Shown piece by piece: positions 8,604-17,206 of a DNA stretch of 30,259 bases; positions within the stretch are counted from its first letter, which is position 1; the number at the start of each line of letters is the position of its first letter. The translations under genes and the position numbers were made by a program. The DNA is from CAZFER01 sp964517495. Lineage in GTDB: Bacteria > Hinthialibacterota > Hinthialibacteria > Hinthialibacterales > Hinthialibacteraceae. The stretch spans positions 1-30,259 of the forward strand of contig CAZFER010000076.1 of assembly GCA_964517495.1 (NCBI GenBank), read 5' to 3'. The notes under the pieces were generated by a model, which was given only the letters and a program-made list of their open reading frames with translations, ran no database searches and was not told the DNA's origin.

Positions 8604-8848
8604 CGAGTATCTCTATCTTGACGAATGAATTTTGCACTATCGTATTTTTGAGGCCCAATACGTTTGCTAAATTCAGCTGATTTTTGAATGAATTCATCTA
8701 AACTTAATTGAGATTCTTCTATTTTAGGTTTCTGATATTTTTGAGTAAAATGAAGACCAAATTGTTCAGCAAGTGTGTTCAGTTGCTTGAAAAAATCGGG
8801 ATCAATATTTGATTGATTGGTTTGAAAACAAACTGTGACTTCAGTCAT
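8600..8848 (-). CDS. Antitoxin of the PIN toxin pair
   Basis: An 82-residue protein encoded just before the PIN toxin, sharing ATGA with it. A strong ribosome site, GGAGGT, lies 8 nt before the ATG. No clear DNA-binding motif can be read by eye. The C-terminus (YDSAKFIRQDRDTR) looks like the toxin-binding tail of VapB-type antitoxins, which often ends in a basic RxxR stretch. The central part (SLDEFIQKSAEFSKR) is amphipathic and charged. The identification as antitoxin rests mainly on position, size and tail; the family is not recognised. AT-rich DNA upstream (8880-8920) contains two TATAAT-like hexamers on the minus strand that could be its promoter. Confidence 0.75.
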   Translation of the reverse strand: MTEVTVCFQTNQSNIDPDFFKQLNTLAEQFGLHFTQKYQKPKIEESQLSLDEFIQKSAEFSKRIGPQKYDSAKFIRQDRDTR

Positions 8849-8910
8849 AATCTAGACCTCCATTTCATCATTTCTTGTAATTATTATACCAATACTTTAA
8901 AAAAATCATT

Positions 8911-8956
8911 ATAAGAAATCAAGCAAGGGCACCATGGATTTGAATAGGTGCCCTTG
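8911..8956 (-). terminator. Possible terminator of the isomerase gene
   Basis: A perfect 10-bp inverted repeat (CAAGGGCACC at 8925-8934 with GGTGCCCTTG at 8947-8956, 12-nt loop) lies 83 bp downstream of the minus-strand isomerase gene. Read on the minus strand it is followed about 13 nt later by a T-rich run (ATGATTTTTTT), too far away for a textbook intrinsic terminator. It could instead be an RNA-stabilising hairpin or part of the control region for the toxin-antitoxin genes downstream. Confidence 0.4.
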
Positions 8957-9038
8957 GATTCCATATAAATGTGCTTAGTGAGTCCTCAAATGTTTTGGCA
9001 TACTAACCAAACTTAAATCCTTTATACAAAAAATGGGA

Positions 9039-9968
9039 TCAAACATCACACACACTCACAGCGTGGCGTAAGGCGGCCAGTTTGTCATCCCATTCGGGGA
9101 TGAATTCCTGTGTGACAAAACCTGTATAACCGGTTTCTAGAATGGCGCGCATGATAGCGGGGTAATAGAGTTCCTGAGTGTCGTCAATTTCAGCTCGGCC
9201 AGGAGCGCCAGCGGTGTGGTAATGGCCGATATAATCCTGGTATTGCCGAATGCGCCGGATGACATCGCCATTCATAACCTGGGTGTGATAAATATCAAAA
9301 AGCAGTTTCATGCTTGGTGAATCAACCTTTTTGATCAAGTCAATGCAAAGATCCACGTCATCGCCGAAATAGCCGGGATGGCCTTTCATGGGATGGCTGT
9401 CGTCACGGGTGTTGAGAATTTCCAGACAGAGAGTGATGTTCTTTTTCTCGGCATAATCACAGGCCTTTTTCCAGCACTCCACGCAGTTTTTCGCTCCTTG
9501 TTCATCAGTGATACCTTTTTCACGCATGCCCGTAAAGGTGATGACATTGCGGCAATCACACTGAGAGGCTGTATCAATAGCGTTTTTGAGTTTTTCGAGG
9601 CAAAAGGCATGATTTTCTTTGCTAAAGGGGCCGGTTTTAAAGCCATGACTACCAACCATGGATAGTTTCATTCCACGCTTTTTTAATTCGGGGTAATATT
9701 TGGCATTAATGTCCATGGCATGAAGCCCCATTTTGTGGGCGGCCTCGATTAGCGTCATAATCGGCATGGGTTCGTAGCACCAATGATAAACGGATTGTTT
9801 GATTCGTCCATTCTTGATTTTGTAGGATTCAGGAGGCACTTTATCGCCAGCAATATCATAGGCGGATGCATTTTTATTTGAACTCATTCCGCCAATCATA
9901 GCTGCGGAGGTGATTGTCACAAAGCTACGGCGGCTGACACGGTTATCACTTTCAAACTTCTTATTCAT
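9039..9968 (-). CDS. Tat-exported sugar isomerase/epimerase-like TIM barrel
   Basis: A protein of about 309 residues in the xylose isomerase-like TIM barrel family (AP endonuclease 2 / hydroxypyruvate isomerase branch). The start at 9968 is chosen because AAGGAAG lies 9 nt upstream; an ATG 10 codons earlier has no such site. The N-terminus NRVSRRSFVTITSAAMIGG is a twin-arginine signal. The four acidic/histidine positions that usually hold the divalent metal are visible: E in LCLEILN, D in LLFDIYHTQ, H in GHYHTAGAPGR and E in GFVTQEFIP. The spacing is like hydroxypyruvate isomerase (Hyi). An isomerase placed outside the cytoplasm suggests action on free sugars or sugar derivatives released outside, but the substrate is unknown. 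Monocistronic; 190 bp separate it from the antitoxin gene downstream. Confidence 0.88.
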   Translation of the reverse strand: MNKKFESDNRVSRRSFVTITSAAMIGGMSSNKNASAYDIAGDKVPPESYKIKNGRIKQSVYHWCYEPMPIMTLIEAAHKMGLHAMDINAKYYPELKKRGMKLSMVGSHGFKTGPFSKENHAFCLEKLKNAIDTASQCDCRNVITFTGMREKGITDEQGAKNCVECWKKACDYAEKKNITLCLEILNTRDDSHPMKGHPGYFGDDVDLCIDLIKKVDSPSMKLLFDIYHTQVMNGDVIRRIRQYQDYIGHYHTAGAPGRAEIDDTQELYYPAIMRAILETGYTGFVTQEFIPEWDDKLAALRHAVSVCDV

Positions 9969-10151
9969 CGCTTCATTCTTCCTTTCATTAATAATCAATA
10001 TGAATAAATGATTTCATTTTATGTGATTTTATCATACAGGAATTGGTCTGGAGATATACTGGTATAGGTATAATAAATTAATACTCATTAAACATTTCTC
10101 TTCTATCTTTGTTTATTTGAATCAAAATGACTATGAATAGAGGGTATATTT

Positions 10152-10703
10152 ATGAATTCAAAAGCGTTTACGTTGATTGAGTTGTTAATCGTGGTGGCCA
10201 TCATTGGGATTTTGGCAGCGATTGCGGTTCCTAATTTTGTGAATGCGCAAATTCGAGCGCGGGTGGCGCGGGTTCATACTGATCAGCGCGCAATAGGGAA
10301 TGCGTTGGGTATGTATAACATTGATCACAATGCGTTTCCCTCCTTTTTGAATTGGCCCACCTTCGCTTATGTTGGGGTGCCTCAATTGACAACACCTGTT
10401 GCCTATATGAGTGTCTATCCCGTCGATCCTTTCCATCGAGCGGAAGCCGGTCATGGTGTGCCTGATACCCATAAATATGTAAAGATGTCCTACTATAATC
10501 TCGATATCATGGAAGAAACCGGCCAGGCGCGGGGATCGACCAGTTTTGGGGTGGAAGAATATAGACAGGGAAATCATTGGGGTGTGCGCAGTTTTGGCCC
10601 CAATCGTACTGCTGATTATGACAGTGCTCGGGATGTGTTTCCAACGTATGATATGAGCAATGGTCTTCATAGTAATGGGGATATTTATCGATGGGGTTCG
10701 TGA
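10152..10703 (+). CDS. Pseudopilin with Ala at the cleavage site
   Basis: A 183-residue prepilin-like protein. The leader is MNSKA and the mature chain starts FTLIELLIVVAIIGILAAIAVPNF, so the residue before the cut is Ala rather than the usual Gly. That variant is common among PVC-group pilin-like proteins. The conserved stretch continues NAQIRARVARVHTDQRAIGNALGMY. It shares LTTPVAYMSVYPVDPF, SFGPNR and the terminal SNGLHSNGDIYRWG with the other two pilins in this window. A ribosome site AGAGGG stands about 8 nt before the ATG. It is followed by another pilin gene on the same strand after about 100 bp. Confidence 0.9.
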   Translation: MNSKAFTLIELLIVVAIIGILAAIAVPNFVNAQIRARVARVHTDQRAIGNALGMYNIDHNAFPSFLNWPTFAYVGVPQLTTPVAYMSVYPVDPFHRAEAGHGVPDTHKYVKMSYYNLDIMEETGQARGSTSFGVEEYRQGNHWGVRSFGPNRTADYDSARDVFPTYDMSNGLHSNGDIYRWGS

Positions 10704-10780
10704 CAACACCAACAACCAGAAGATTTTCACGTGGAGTTCAATGGATATATATTATGAAATGGCTAAAATCGAGCTGAACT

Positions 10781-10800
10781 TATAATTCATGCGGGGAGGT
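10781..10800 (+). promoter_or_regulatory. -10 box and strong ribosome site before third pilin
   Basis: TATAAT at 10781-10786 is followed by GGGGAGGT at 10793-10800. The latter is an excellent Shine-Dalgarno sequence 7 nt before the ATG at 10808, and it decides the start, because an in-frame GTG at 10799 lies inside it. No good -35 hexamer is seen, so the promoter itself is tentative. Confidence 0.5.
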
Positions 10801-10807
10801 GAACGAA

Positions 10808-11482
10808 ATGAAATACAAGGGATTTACGCTGATCGAACTTTTGATTGTTGTAGCCATTATCGGTATTTTAGCGGCCATCGCCGTGCCTAATTTTTTAAAT
10901 GCACAAGTGCGGGCTAAATTATCCCGCTGTTATGCGGATATGCGTTCCATACTAATGTCAGTGGAACAGTTGCGACTGGATACTGGACATTTGCCCCTTG
11001 ATGGCTGGGATGATGACACTCCGGAAGGAAGGGACATCTTAAAACGCGTGTTTAATGGAGTTGGTGATTTCCCCGAAGGGGTTCGCAGTAAAGTTCATTA
11101 TCTGGCGGTTTTAACCAGTCCTATTCCTTACCTTTCATCGGTCCCCATCGATCCTTTCATCGGTCGATATCAAGATATCAATGATGTGGGATTTGGCAGC
11201 CCGACGGATACCTACACCTACGCCGATTGGGATCCAAACATTCCCGGCACAGGAAGCAATAACAATAATATGAACATTGCAGCATTGGAATTACCCTTGG
11301 CGGAAGTCTTGGGATTTAAGCCTATGCAAAAAGGGGAATACGCCTTGCACGGTTTGGGACCGGATGGATTTGCTGGAGCAATGAGTAATAGTTCATTAAG
11401 AGGTATTCCCTATGACGCCTCGAATGGTTTGAACAGCATTGGTGATATATTTATGCGTACGGGTGGCCGTATCAATCAATGA
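10808..11482 (+). CDS. Type II secretion/type IV pilus-like pseudopilin
   Basis: A 224-residue prepilin-like protein starting MKYKG, with cleavage before FTLIELLIVVAIIGILAAIAVPNF. An in-frame GTG three codons earlier overlaps the ribosome site and is rejected as the start. The extended helix NAQVRAKLSRCYADMRSILMSVEQLRLDTG matches GspG-like proteins. Shared landmarks are LTSPIPYLSSVPIDPF, LGPDGF and the terminal YDASNGLNSIGDIFMRTGG. A lone cysteine occurs in the post-helix segment. It is the longest of the three paralogues. It probably has its own promoter and is closed by a hairpin terminator about 35 bp after the stop. Confidence 0.9.
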   Translation: MKYKGFTLIELLIVVAIIGILAAIAVPNFLNAQVRAKLSRCYADMRSILMSVEQLRLDTGHLPLDGWDDDTPEGRDILKRVFNGVGDFPEGVRSKVHYLAVLTSPIPYLSSVPIDPFIGRYQDINDVGFGSPTDTYTYADWDPNIPGTGSNNNNMNIAALELPLAEVLGFKPMQKGEYALHGLGPDGFAGAMSNSSLRGIPYDASNGLNSIGDIFMRTGGRINQ

Positions 11483-11517
11483 TGATTTTTTTCTTATTAG
11501 ATATAGCCAATCAAGAG

Positions 11518-11548
11518 AAAGGGAAAATCAAAATGATTTCCCCTTTTT
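11518..11548 (+). terminator. Rho-independent terminator after the pilin gene
   Basis: A 13-bp stem with a single mismatch (AAAGGGAAAATCA at 11518-11530 with TGATTTCCCCTTT at 11534-11546, loop AAA) runs directly into a five-T tract. It lies between convergent genes and may also act for the minus-strand protease gene. Confidence 0.7.
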
Positions 11549-11583
11549 GGTTCTTTGGGTATTGGATGATCAGATATAACGTA

Positions 11584-14500
11584 TCAATATAGTCCCCAAT
11601 CTTTCACGCTGGTATCTCCTTCGCAATTCCAGGATATTTCTTTAATGTGGAATTTCGCACCCTCAAACTGGATGGAACGCAAGCCGGTTTGATTGGCAAT
11701 GATAAGGGTTTGATCTTCTTGTATGTTGGGGTTGGAATTGATTGAACCGGCGATATTCGCTTGATCATCCATGCCTATAATATTGACAACATCAGCACAT
11801 CGAATGATAAACGTGACTTTGACCGGAACTTCACCATTACATACAAAGGGAGCAAAAAGTAAAGTTGTTGGATGCATGGCTGTGGGATCTGACATGGGAA
11901 TTTGAAGCTCTTTTTTGTTGTCGCCATCAAAATCACCAACCTGCATATAGTGGATTTTTCCGGTTGGTGATGAACCTGTTGAAATATCCAAAACCCCGAA
12001 ATTAATGAAATCGAGATCGGTGACAGGATATTCAAAAATGTCATCAATGACAATTTTTTGTCCCGTGATTTGAATCATCGTGGGGGTGGGACTCGGTGGT
12101 ATTGTGGGAATAGGTGCAAATGTAGGGGTGGCAATCGGGGTAGGAATTTCCGGTGTTGGGGTGGGTGTTGGAGTATTATCTGGTATCACGATTATCGTTG
12201 GAGTTGGTGTAGGAGTCCATGTTGGTTCTTGAGTTGGAGCAGGCGTAGGCGTGGATGTGGAAACCGGAGTGTTGGTGGGAGTGGCGGTAGGTAATGCTTC
12301 GGTGGTGAATTGCCAAATAGGACCGCTAATTTCCTCACTTTTATTTTGAGCAATCACGCGCCAGGAGTAGCTGGTGCCGTATTCAAGATCATAGGGCAGT
12401 ATGACGAGAGTGTCTGTCAAATAATTGAAGGTTGGATCTTCAGGCAATTCTGTACTGATCGTGGCCGAACTGTTTATTTGTAGATTTTTCCAAAATTGCA
12501 CATGGTACAATTCCGCCCACTCGCAGTCTTTCCAATCCAGATTGGTTGAGATGGAAGCACCGGCACTGCCGTTAGCGGGATTCGGTTGAGAAGGCATTTC
12601 GGGAACCGGCATTTTTCTCCATCCCTCAATGGACTCACTGAAATCACTTGGACCATCACCACTAACGGAAAAGGAGGATTGAACCCAATAATAATAAAGT
12701 TTACCCGGTACAGCGTTTGTGTCATTAAATGTTAATTGATTTCGCCATTGGCCAAGAGGAATCTTTTCCCCTTTAATCGTTTCCGAACGATACACCCTAT
12801 GATATGCATTATCAATTTCCGATTCCCATTGGACAATAACATGATCTTTTAAATCACCATCCGATGCTGATAACTCTACCGGTGCGGATGGTTTTAACCA
12901 TCCTGTGCGTGGTTCACTATATTGGGTGTTTCCATAGCCGGTAATCCCTCGCGCGGCTTTAATCCAATAATAATAGATTGTGTTAAGTGAGACTTCCTGG
13001 TCCCTGAATTGGGTTCGACGCTGCCAGTCCGTCACAGGAATTTTTTCGCCATTTGGAGATTGAGCACGATAGACTTGATAGTAAATGGCATGATCCACTT
13101 GATTCCATGTAACCAGGATTTCAGTCGAATCGATACCATGTGCGGTATATATATTGTCCGGTGGAAGTAAGCGTTTCCACCCTCCATTGGCGGGTCCAAT
13201 ATCACTTGGGCGGTCACCTTTGTTATTACAAGCGGCTTGGATGGCGTAATAATAGTTTGGGCCGGCGTCTACATCTTTGTCTTCATATGTTGTTTCTGTT
13301 TGCCATGGTCCGATGGGATAGAGTTCACCACTTGGGGAATCTTTGCGGTAAATTCGGTAATAGGCTCCATCGGCGACTTCTTCCCAGCTGACTTCAATTT
13401 TGTCATCGTATATACCGGAAGATACAGTTGGCCGGCTCGGGGTTGGAGGTGAGGTCCAACCGCCATCACCTGTACTAATATTGGTCTCGCCATATCCGCT
13501 TTGACTTCGTGCACCTTTTACAAAGTAATAATAGATTTTCCCCCCATCGGCGGTGGTATCGTCAAATCGGGTGATTCGTTCGAAATCATTAAGTTGGATC
13601 ATTTCATCGCCATCCGGATTATCCGAACGGAAAACTTGAAAATAGTAAGCCTCTTGTCCACTTTGCCAGAAGACGCGTATTTTATCTCCAAAGATCCCAT
13701 CAGTGGCTGATATTTGATAGGGAGGGGACATACGAGCGAAGCCACCATTGGGATTGCTATGGCTGCTCAAACCATTGCCGCTGTTACTGCCAGCTGCCTT
13801 AGCGGTGTAGTAATAAGTGTGGCCGGGAATGAGGTTTGGATCGTTGTCGTGGTATTCTGTGTCGGTTTGCCAATCACTGATCGCTGTACGTGCTCCGTCA
13901 GGACCGTCAGCGCGAAAGACCATGTAATGGGTTGCTTCAGTTACAGGATCCCATTCCACGACAATCAGGCCTTCATGCAAATTATCCGAAGCAGCAAGGT
14001 TTTGAGGAGGTGGCAGGTAGCGGTATCCAACACTTACTTCGCTAAATGTACTCTCATTCAATCCTGTGGAACTGCGTGCGGCTTTTATCCAATAGTAGTG
14101 AATATCACCTGCTTTGATATTTTTATCTTCATGGCGAAATGCTTGATAAACCCAATCCGTAATGGCGGTTTTTTCTCCATCCAGAGAATCTGATCGATAG
14201 ACTTGATAGTAATTCACCCCACTCAATCGCTCCCAGGTTATTACAACTTTATTAAAGTCTGTACCTTTGGTTGCTTGAACATTGTCTGGTGGTGTCAAAC
14301 CCACGGAACCTCCATTCGATGCACTGAATGGGCCGGATCGATTTCCGTTTGCATCCACGGCCGCTCTGACCTCATAATAATATTGGTTGGTAGAAGATAC
14401 ATTGTAATCATCATAATAGATCTTCGAAATCCAATCTGTGATTGCTGTTTTAGTCGATCCGGCTTTGTTCCCACGGTAAACCCGATAATGGGATGCACCT

Positions 14501-17034
14501 TCAACCGAATCCCAGGTGATTCGAATTCGGTTTGTATACGTGCCATCTGATGCATTTACGTTTCTCGGTGCTTTTAATCCAATCCAGGCTTCTTTTCTGT
14601 ATACATGAGCGCTTCCAAAAGCTCCATTTTGATCTGCGGCGATAGATAAATTGAAATAGTAAGTTTGTCCGGGTGTTCCTTCAAATTCAAATTCGGTTTT
14701 TTGTATCCAGCCGCTAGCGGGTTGAGGAATGTTATTTAGATCTGTTGTGACGTATATTTTATAAAAAGGATTTCCGGGAACGGCCTCCCACGTAAGCTTA
14801 ATACTTACATCCTGTGTGTTGGACGTCGTTATAAAATACGTTGGCTCGTTATATGAACGCCATCCCTTATCGTATGAAATGCGTGAGGTTGCATCAAATC
14901 CCGTACTGTTTTGGGCGCAGCTCACCCAATAGTAATATTGTTTACCAGGGAGAGCGGAGGTGTCATTAAATGATTGATTGGTTTGCCAGGGAGAGATATC
15001 TTTCTTGTTTCCATCCTCTTCATTTGAACGAGACACTTGAAAATAACTTGCACCTTCTGGTTTTGTCCAGGAAATGTGTATGCCATCTGAATAGATTCCG
15101 TCAGATGCGGTAATAATGGGTTGTTTCATATTTACCCATCCTGAATTACGATCGCTGAAATCACTGGGGAAATTGCCTTCAGCATTATTCGCCGCCTGGA
15201 TCCAGTAATAGTAGGGTTCGTATATTTCTACATTCAAGTCAGTGTAATTAAGAGCGACTCGCCAATTTGTTACAGGGACTTTTGTTCCATTAAAAGTGTC
15301 AGAACGGTACACGCGATAATGAGTGGCATAGTCTACTGCATCCCATGATATAAAGATTCTGTCTGTGTATGATCCATCCGTCGCTATCACATTGGATGGA
15401 GGAGGAAGCATACGCCATCCCTGAACAAGAGAACTGAAATCACTCGGTATGGTACCAACCGGACTTTTTGCTGCTTTCACATAATAATAATAGGGAGCAA
15501 AAGGTTCGACATCATCATATTCGAATTGGGTTTCTGTTTGCCATGAGCTGACGGCTTCAGGAATATCGGTCAAGTACTTGGCGCGATAGACTCGGTAATG
15601 AGATGCCCCGGCGACGCTATTCCATGTAATGACTACATGATCTTGTGAACCTTTGGTCGCTGAAACATTCCCTGGTGGATCGGGATTAGGCAGGGAATCC
15701 CTCCATTTGGCCATGTCATAGGAATTATCCTCGATGGTTTTAGCGTTATAGGCAGCCTCTGGATGGTCCACGGGATTTCCGGTTGGCTTTCCCTCATATA
15801 AGACATTAGGGTTGGAGTAATGGGGAATTTTGGTGCCTCTTCCCGGTTGATTGCACATGGTTCCGTGATACGCCATGACCGTTGTATAACGATCGCCATT
15901 AACATAAATATTCCAGCCGTGGGAATAGTATGCACTTGTACCAGCCTTGCCTCTCTCCAATCCAGGGCATCCCCCTTTCCACCCATCTCCAACTGCGTGG
16001 TGCCCCCCGAAATTATGGCCAACTTCATGGGCAAATAGAAAACCACCACTGGTGGCTGAATGCCAGCCAACTACGGAAAATGGCCAATTAAGAACGCCTG
16101 AACCAATACCTTGGGTGAAAAAACAGACTAAATCGGCCTGATATTTGTCACGAGCGAGATAGGTTTCCAGGCTATTTTCGAGTAGCCGGCGATGATCATG
16201 GTCTCTTATATCTCCTGTTGCATCCCGGATTTCCTCATAAGGATTCTCTTCAAAATGGACCAAACGTAATCTGGCTGTGATTTTACTGTTTTTGAAACAA
16301 AAATTCATTTCATCGATCGCCTTATCGATCGCGGCGCCCATTGCTTCAATGCTACCAGCCGCCCGGCGAGCGGCAGGAGAATACATAATCATGATATCGA
16401 CTGTATTACCTTCATCACTGGCGATTTTGCCTGACACCTTTGCGGGCATAAAATTTTGTTGTTCAAGTTGCTTGTGAGATTCAAGATCGTTGACCTGTAA
16501 CATGTCCAACCACTTCGTGTTGTCGACTTCACTGAGCTGGTATAATGAATCCTTAATAAATTTAAACTCATAATATTCGTCCTGACTGGTTCGTAAACTT
16601 CCATTAACCACACCTTCGTGCATGGTGATGGCAAAATAACTATCAGAATCATCTTTGGTGGAACCGAAGAGGGTAAAATTTTTAGCCGAACGGATGGTGC
16701 GGTCTTTCACTTCACCGATTAATACTTCATCGTTAAACAGATTAAAATAAATGGGGGTATTTTCATCACGGCATGATTGTTGGAGTAACTCGCTATTGAT
16801 GTATACGGTGCGTGATTGAATAATGGGTTTCTTTTCATAGGCCTCTTTCACATTTATATTTAACGATGAGGCATCGGAGAATAAAAATGAATTGCTTGAA
16901 TGATATTTGATCTCTGGAGAAGAAAATGCGCTAGAGTTGAATACAATGACAAAAAGAATGGATATCATGAAGTAGACGAAGGTTATTATTATTAATGCAG
17001 TAGTATTTTGGGGATTTGATTCAGGTGGTATCAT
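11584..17034 (-). CDS. Giant secreted metzincin protease (M72-like) with 11 Fn3 repeats
   Basis: An 1816-residue exported zinc protease. Residues 12-32 form an uncleaved or Sec-type signal segment. A propeptide-like region runs to about 210. The protease domain begins with VDIMIMYSPAARRAAG (213 on). It has HEVGHNFGGHH at 336-346 (the metzincin HExxHxxGxxH zinc site) and the Met-turn VMAYH (M387), followed by IPHYSNPNVLYEGKPTG, which closely resembles peptidyl-Asp metalloendopeptidases (M72). Residues 452-1475 are eleven tandem fibronectin type III repeats of 92-95 residues. A divergent Fn3/Ig-like domain (1476-1581), a Thr/Pro linker (1582-1653) and a 163-residue C-terminal domain ending VKDWGLY follow. 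The Fn3 array is probably a stalk or carbohydrate/surface-binding arm. AAAGGAAAA precedes the ATG. It is divergent from the methyltransferase. Confidence 0.92.
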   Translation of the reverse strand: MIPPESNPQNTTALIIITFVYFMISILFVIVFNSSAFSSPEIKYHSSNSFLFSDASSLNINVKEAYEKKPIIQSRTVYINSELLQQSCRDENTPIYFNLFNDEVLIGEVKDRTIRSAKNFTLFGSTKDDSDSYFAITMHEGVVNGSLRTSQDEYYEFKFIKDSLYQLSEVDNTKWLDMLQVNDLESHKQLEQQNFMPAKVSGKIASDEGNTVDIMIMYSPAARRAAGSIEAMGAAIDKAIDEMNFCFKNSKITARLRLVHFEENPYEEIRDATGDIRDHDHRRLLENSLETYLARDKYQADLVCFFTQGIGSGVLNWPFSVVGWHSATSGGFLFAHEVGHNFGGHHAVGDGWKGGCPGLERGKAGTSAYYSHGWNIYVNGDRYTTVMAYHGTMCNQPGRGTKIPHYSNPNVLYEGKPTGNPVDHPEAAYNAKTIEDNSYDMAKWRDSLPNPDPPGNVSATKGSQDHVVITWNSVAGASHYRVYRAKYLTDIPEAVSSWQTETQFEYDDVEPFAPYYYYVKAAKSPVGTIPSDFSSLVQGWRMLPPPSNVIATDGSYTDRIFISWDAVDYATHYRVYRSDTFNGTKVPVTNWRVALNYTDLNVEIYEPYYYWIQAANNAEGNFPSDFSDRNSGWVNMKQPIITASDGIYSDGIHISWTKPEGASYFQVSRSNEEDGNKKDISPWQTNQSFNDTSALPGKQYYYWVSCAQNSTGFDATSRISYDKGWRSYNEPTYFITTSNTQDVSIKLTWEAVPGNPFYKIYVTTDLNNIPQPASGWIQKTEFEFEGTPGQTYYFNLSIAADQNGAFGSAHVYRKEAWIGLKAPRNVNASDGTYTNRIRITWDSVEGASHYRVYRGNKAGSTKTAITDWISKIYYDDYNVSSTNQYYYEVRAAVDANGNRSGPFSASNGGSVGLTPPDNVQATKGTDFNKVVITWERLSGVNYYQVYRSDSLDGEKTAITDWVYQAFRHEDKNIKAGDIHYYWIKAARSSTGLNESTFSEVSVGYRYLPPPQNLAASDNLHEGLIVVEWDPVTEATHYMVFRADGPDGARTAISDWQTDTEYHDNDPNLIPGHTYYYTAKAAGSNSGNGLSSHSNPNGGFARMSPPYQISATDGIFGDKIRVFWQSGQEAYYFQVFRSDNPDGDEMIQLNDFERITRFDDTTADGGKIYYYFVKGARSQSGYGETNISTGDGGWTSPPTPSRPTVSSGIYDDKIEVSWEEVADGAYYRIYRKDSPSGELYPIGPWQTETTYEDKDVDAGPNYYYAIQAACNNKGDRPSDIGPANGGWKRLLPPDNIYTAHGIDSTEILVTWNQVDHAIYYQVYRAQSPNGEKIPVTDWQRRTQFRDQEVSLNTIYYYWIKAARGITGYGNTQYSEPRTGWLKPSAPVELSASDGDLKDHVIVQWESEIDNAYHRVYRSETIKGEKIPLGQWRNQLTFNDTNAVPGKLYYYWVQSSFSVSGDGPSDFSESIEGWRKMPVPEMPSQPNPANGSAGASISTNLDWKDCEWAELYHVQFWKNLQINSSATISTELPEDPTFNYLTDTLVILPYDLEYGTSYSWRVIAQNKSEEISGPIWQFTTEALPTATPTNTPVSTSTPTPAPTQEPTWTPTPTPTIIVIPDNTPTPTPTPEIPTPIATPTFAPIPTIPPSPTPTMIQITGQKIVIDDIFEYPVTDLDFINFGVLDISTGSSPTGKIHYMQVGDFDGDNKKELQIPMSDPTAMHPTTLLFAPFVCNGEVPVKVTFIIRCADVVNIIGMDDQANIAGSINSNPNIQEDQTLIIANQTGLRSIQFEGAKFHIKEISWNCEGDTSVKDWGLY
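12076..12291 (-). repeat. Low-complexity Thr/Pro linker coding repeat
   Basis: This stretch encodes residues 1582-1653 of the protease, a chain of PT, TPTPT and similar units with occasional Q, E or I. On the plus strand it reads as G/T-rich GGNGTNGG-like repeats. Such linkers join surface domains in secreted enzymes and are often O-glycosylated. The DNA is prone to length change by slippage. Confidence 0.85.
12610..15681 (-). repeat. Eleven tandem Fn3-type coding repeats
   Basis: Encodes residues 452-1475 of the protease as eleven consecutive units of 92, 93, 92, 92, 93, 94, 95, 94, 93, 93 and 93 residues. The common pattern is PP-x-N-x-x-A-x-DG, then I-x-ITW, then ASHYRVYRS, then DW near the middle, then YYYWIKAA and finally GW at the end. 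The units are clearly related but differ along their length, and unit 4 (729-820) is the most divergent (KIYVTTD instead of RVYRSD). This suggests an old expansion rather than recent copying. Confidence 0.9.
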
Positions 17035-17101
17035 TCTGTTTTTCCTTTTGATGTTATTTTTTAATATTTTAATGATTAAAGCCGAACCAACAAAAATGAT
17101 T

Positions 17102-17158
17102 ATCTCAAGATTTCTTTCGAAAGACTAGATGAATATGTGTTTTTGAGATTCTTTTTTT
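17102..17158 (+). promoter_or_regulatory. Nested inverted repeats with T-run upstream of the methyltransferase
   Basis: ATCTCAA (17102-17108) pairs with TTGAGAT (17143-17149). Inside the loop is a perfect 12-bp palindrome, TCTTTCGAAAGA (17113-17124). The outer stem is followed at once by CTTTTTTT. The layout resembles an attenuator or terminator read on the plus strand, about 50 bp before the methyltransferase start. It could equally be a protein-binding site shared with the divergent protease gene. Function not shown. Confidence 0.35.
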
Positions 17159-17206
17159 CTAAAGGTGAAGCATTATCCTATTCTTATTTGAAGATTGATT
17201 AATCTC

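Noticed and set aside
10808..11482. Recent duplication of pseudopilin genes
   Set aside because: The three genes share protein motifs, but their nucleotide sequences differ throughout, even in the helix-coding segment, so they are old paralogues.
12058..12294. Gly/Arg/Trp-rich open frame on the plus strand
   Set aside because: It is the antisense of the Thr/Pro linker of the protease; the composition follows from the repeat.
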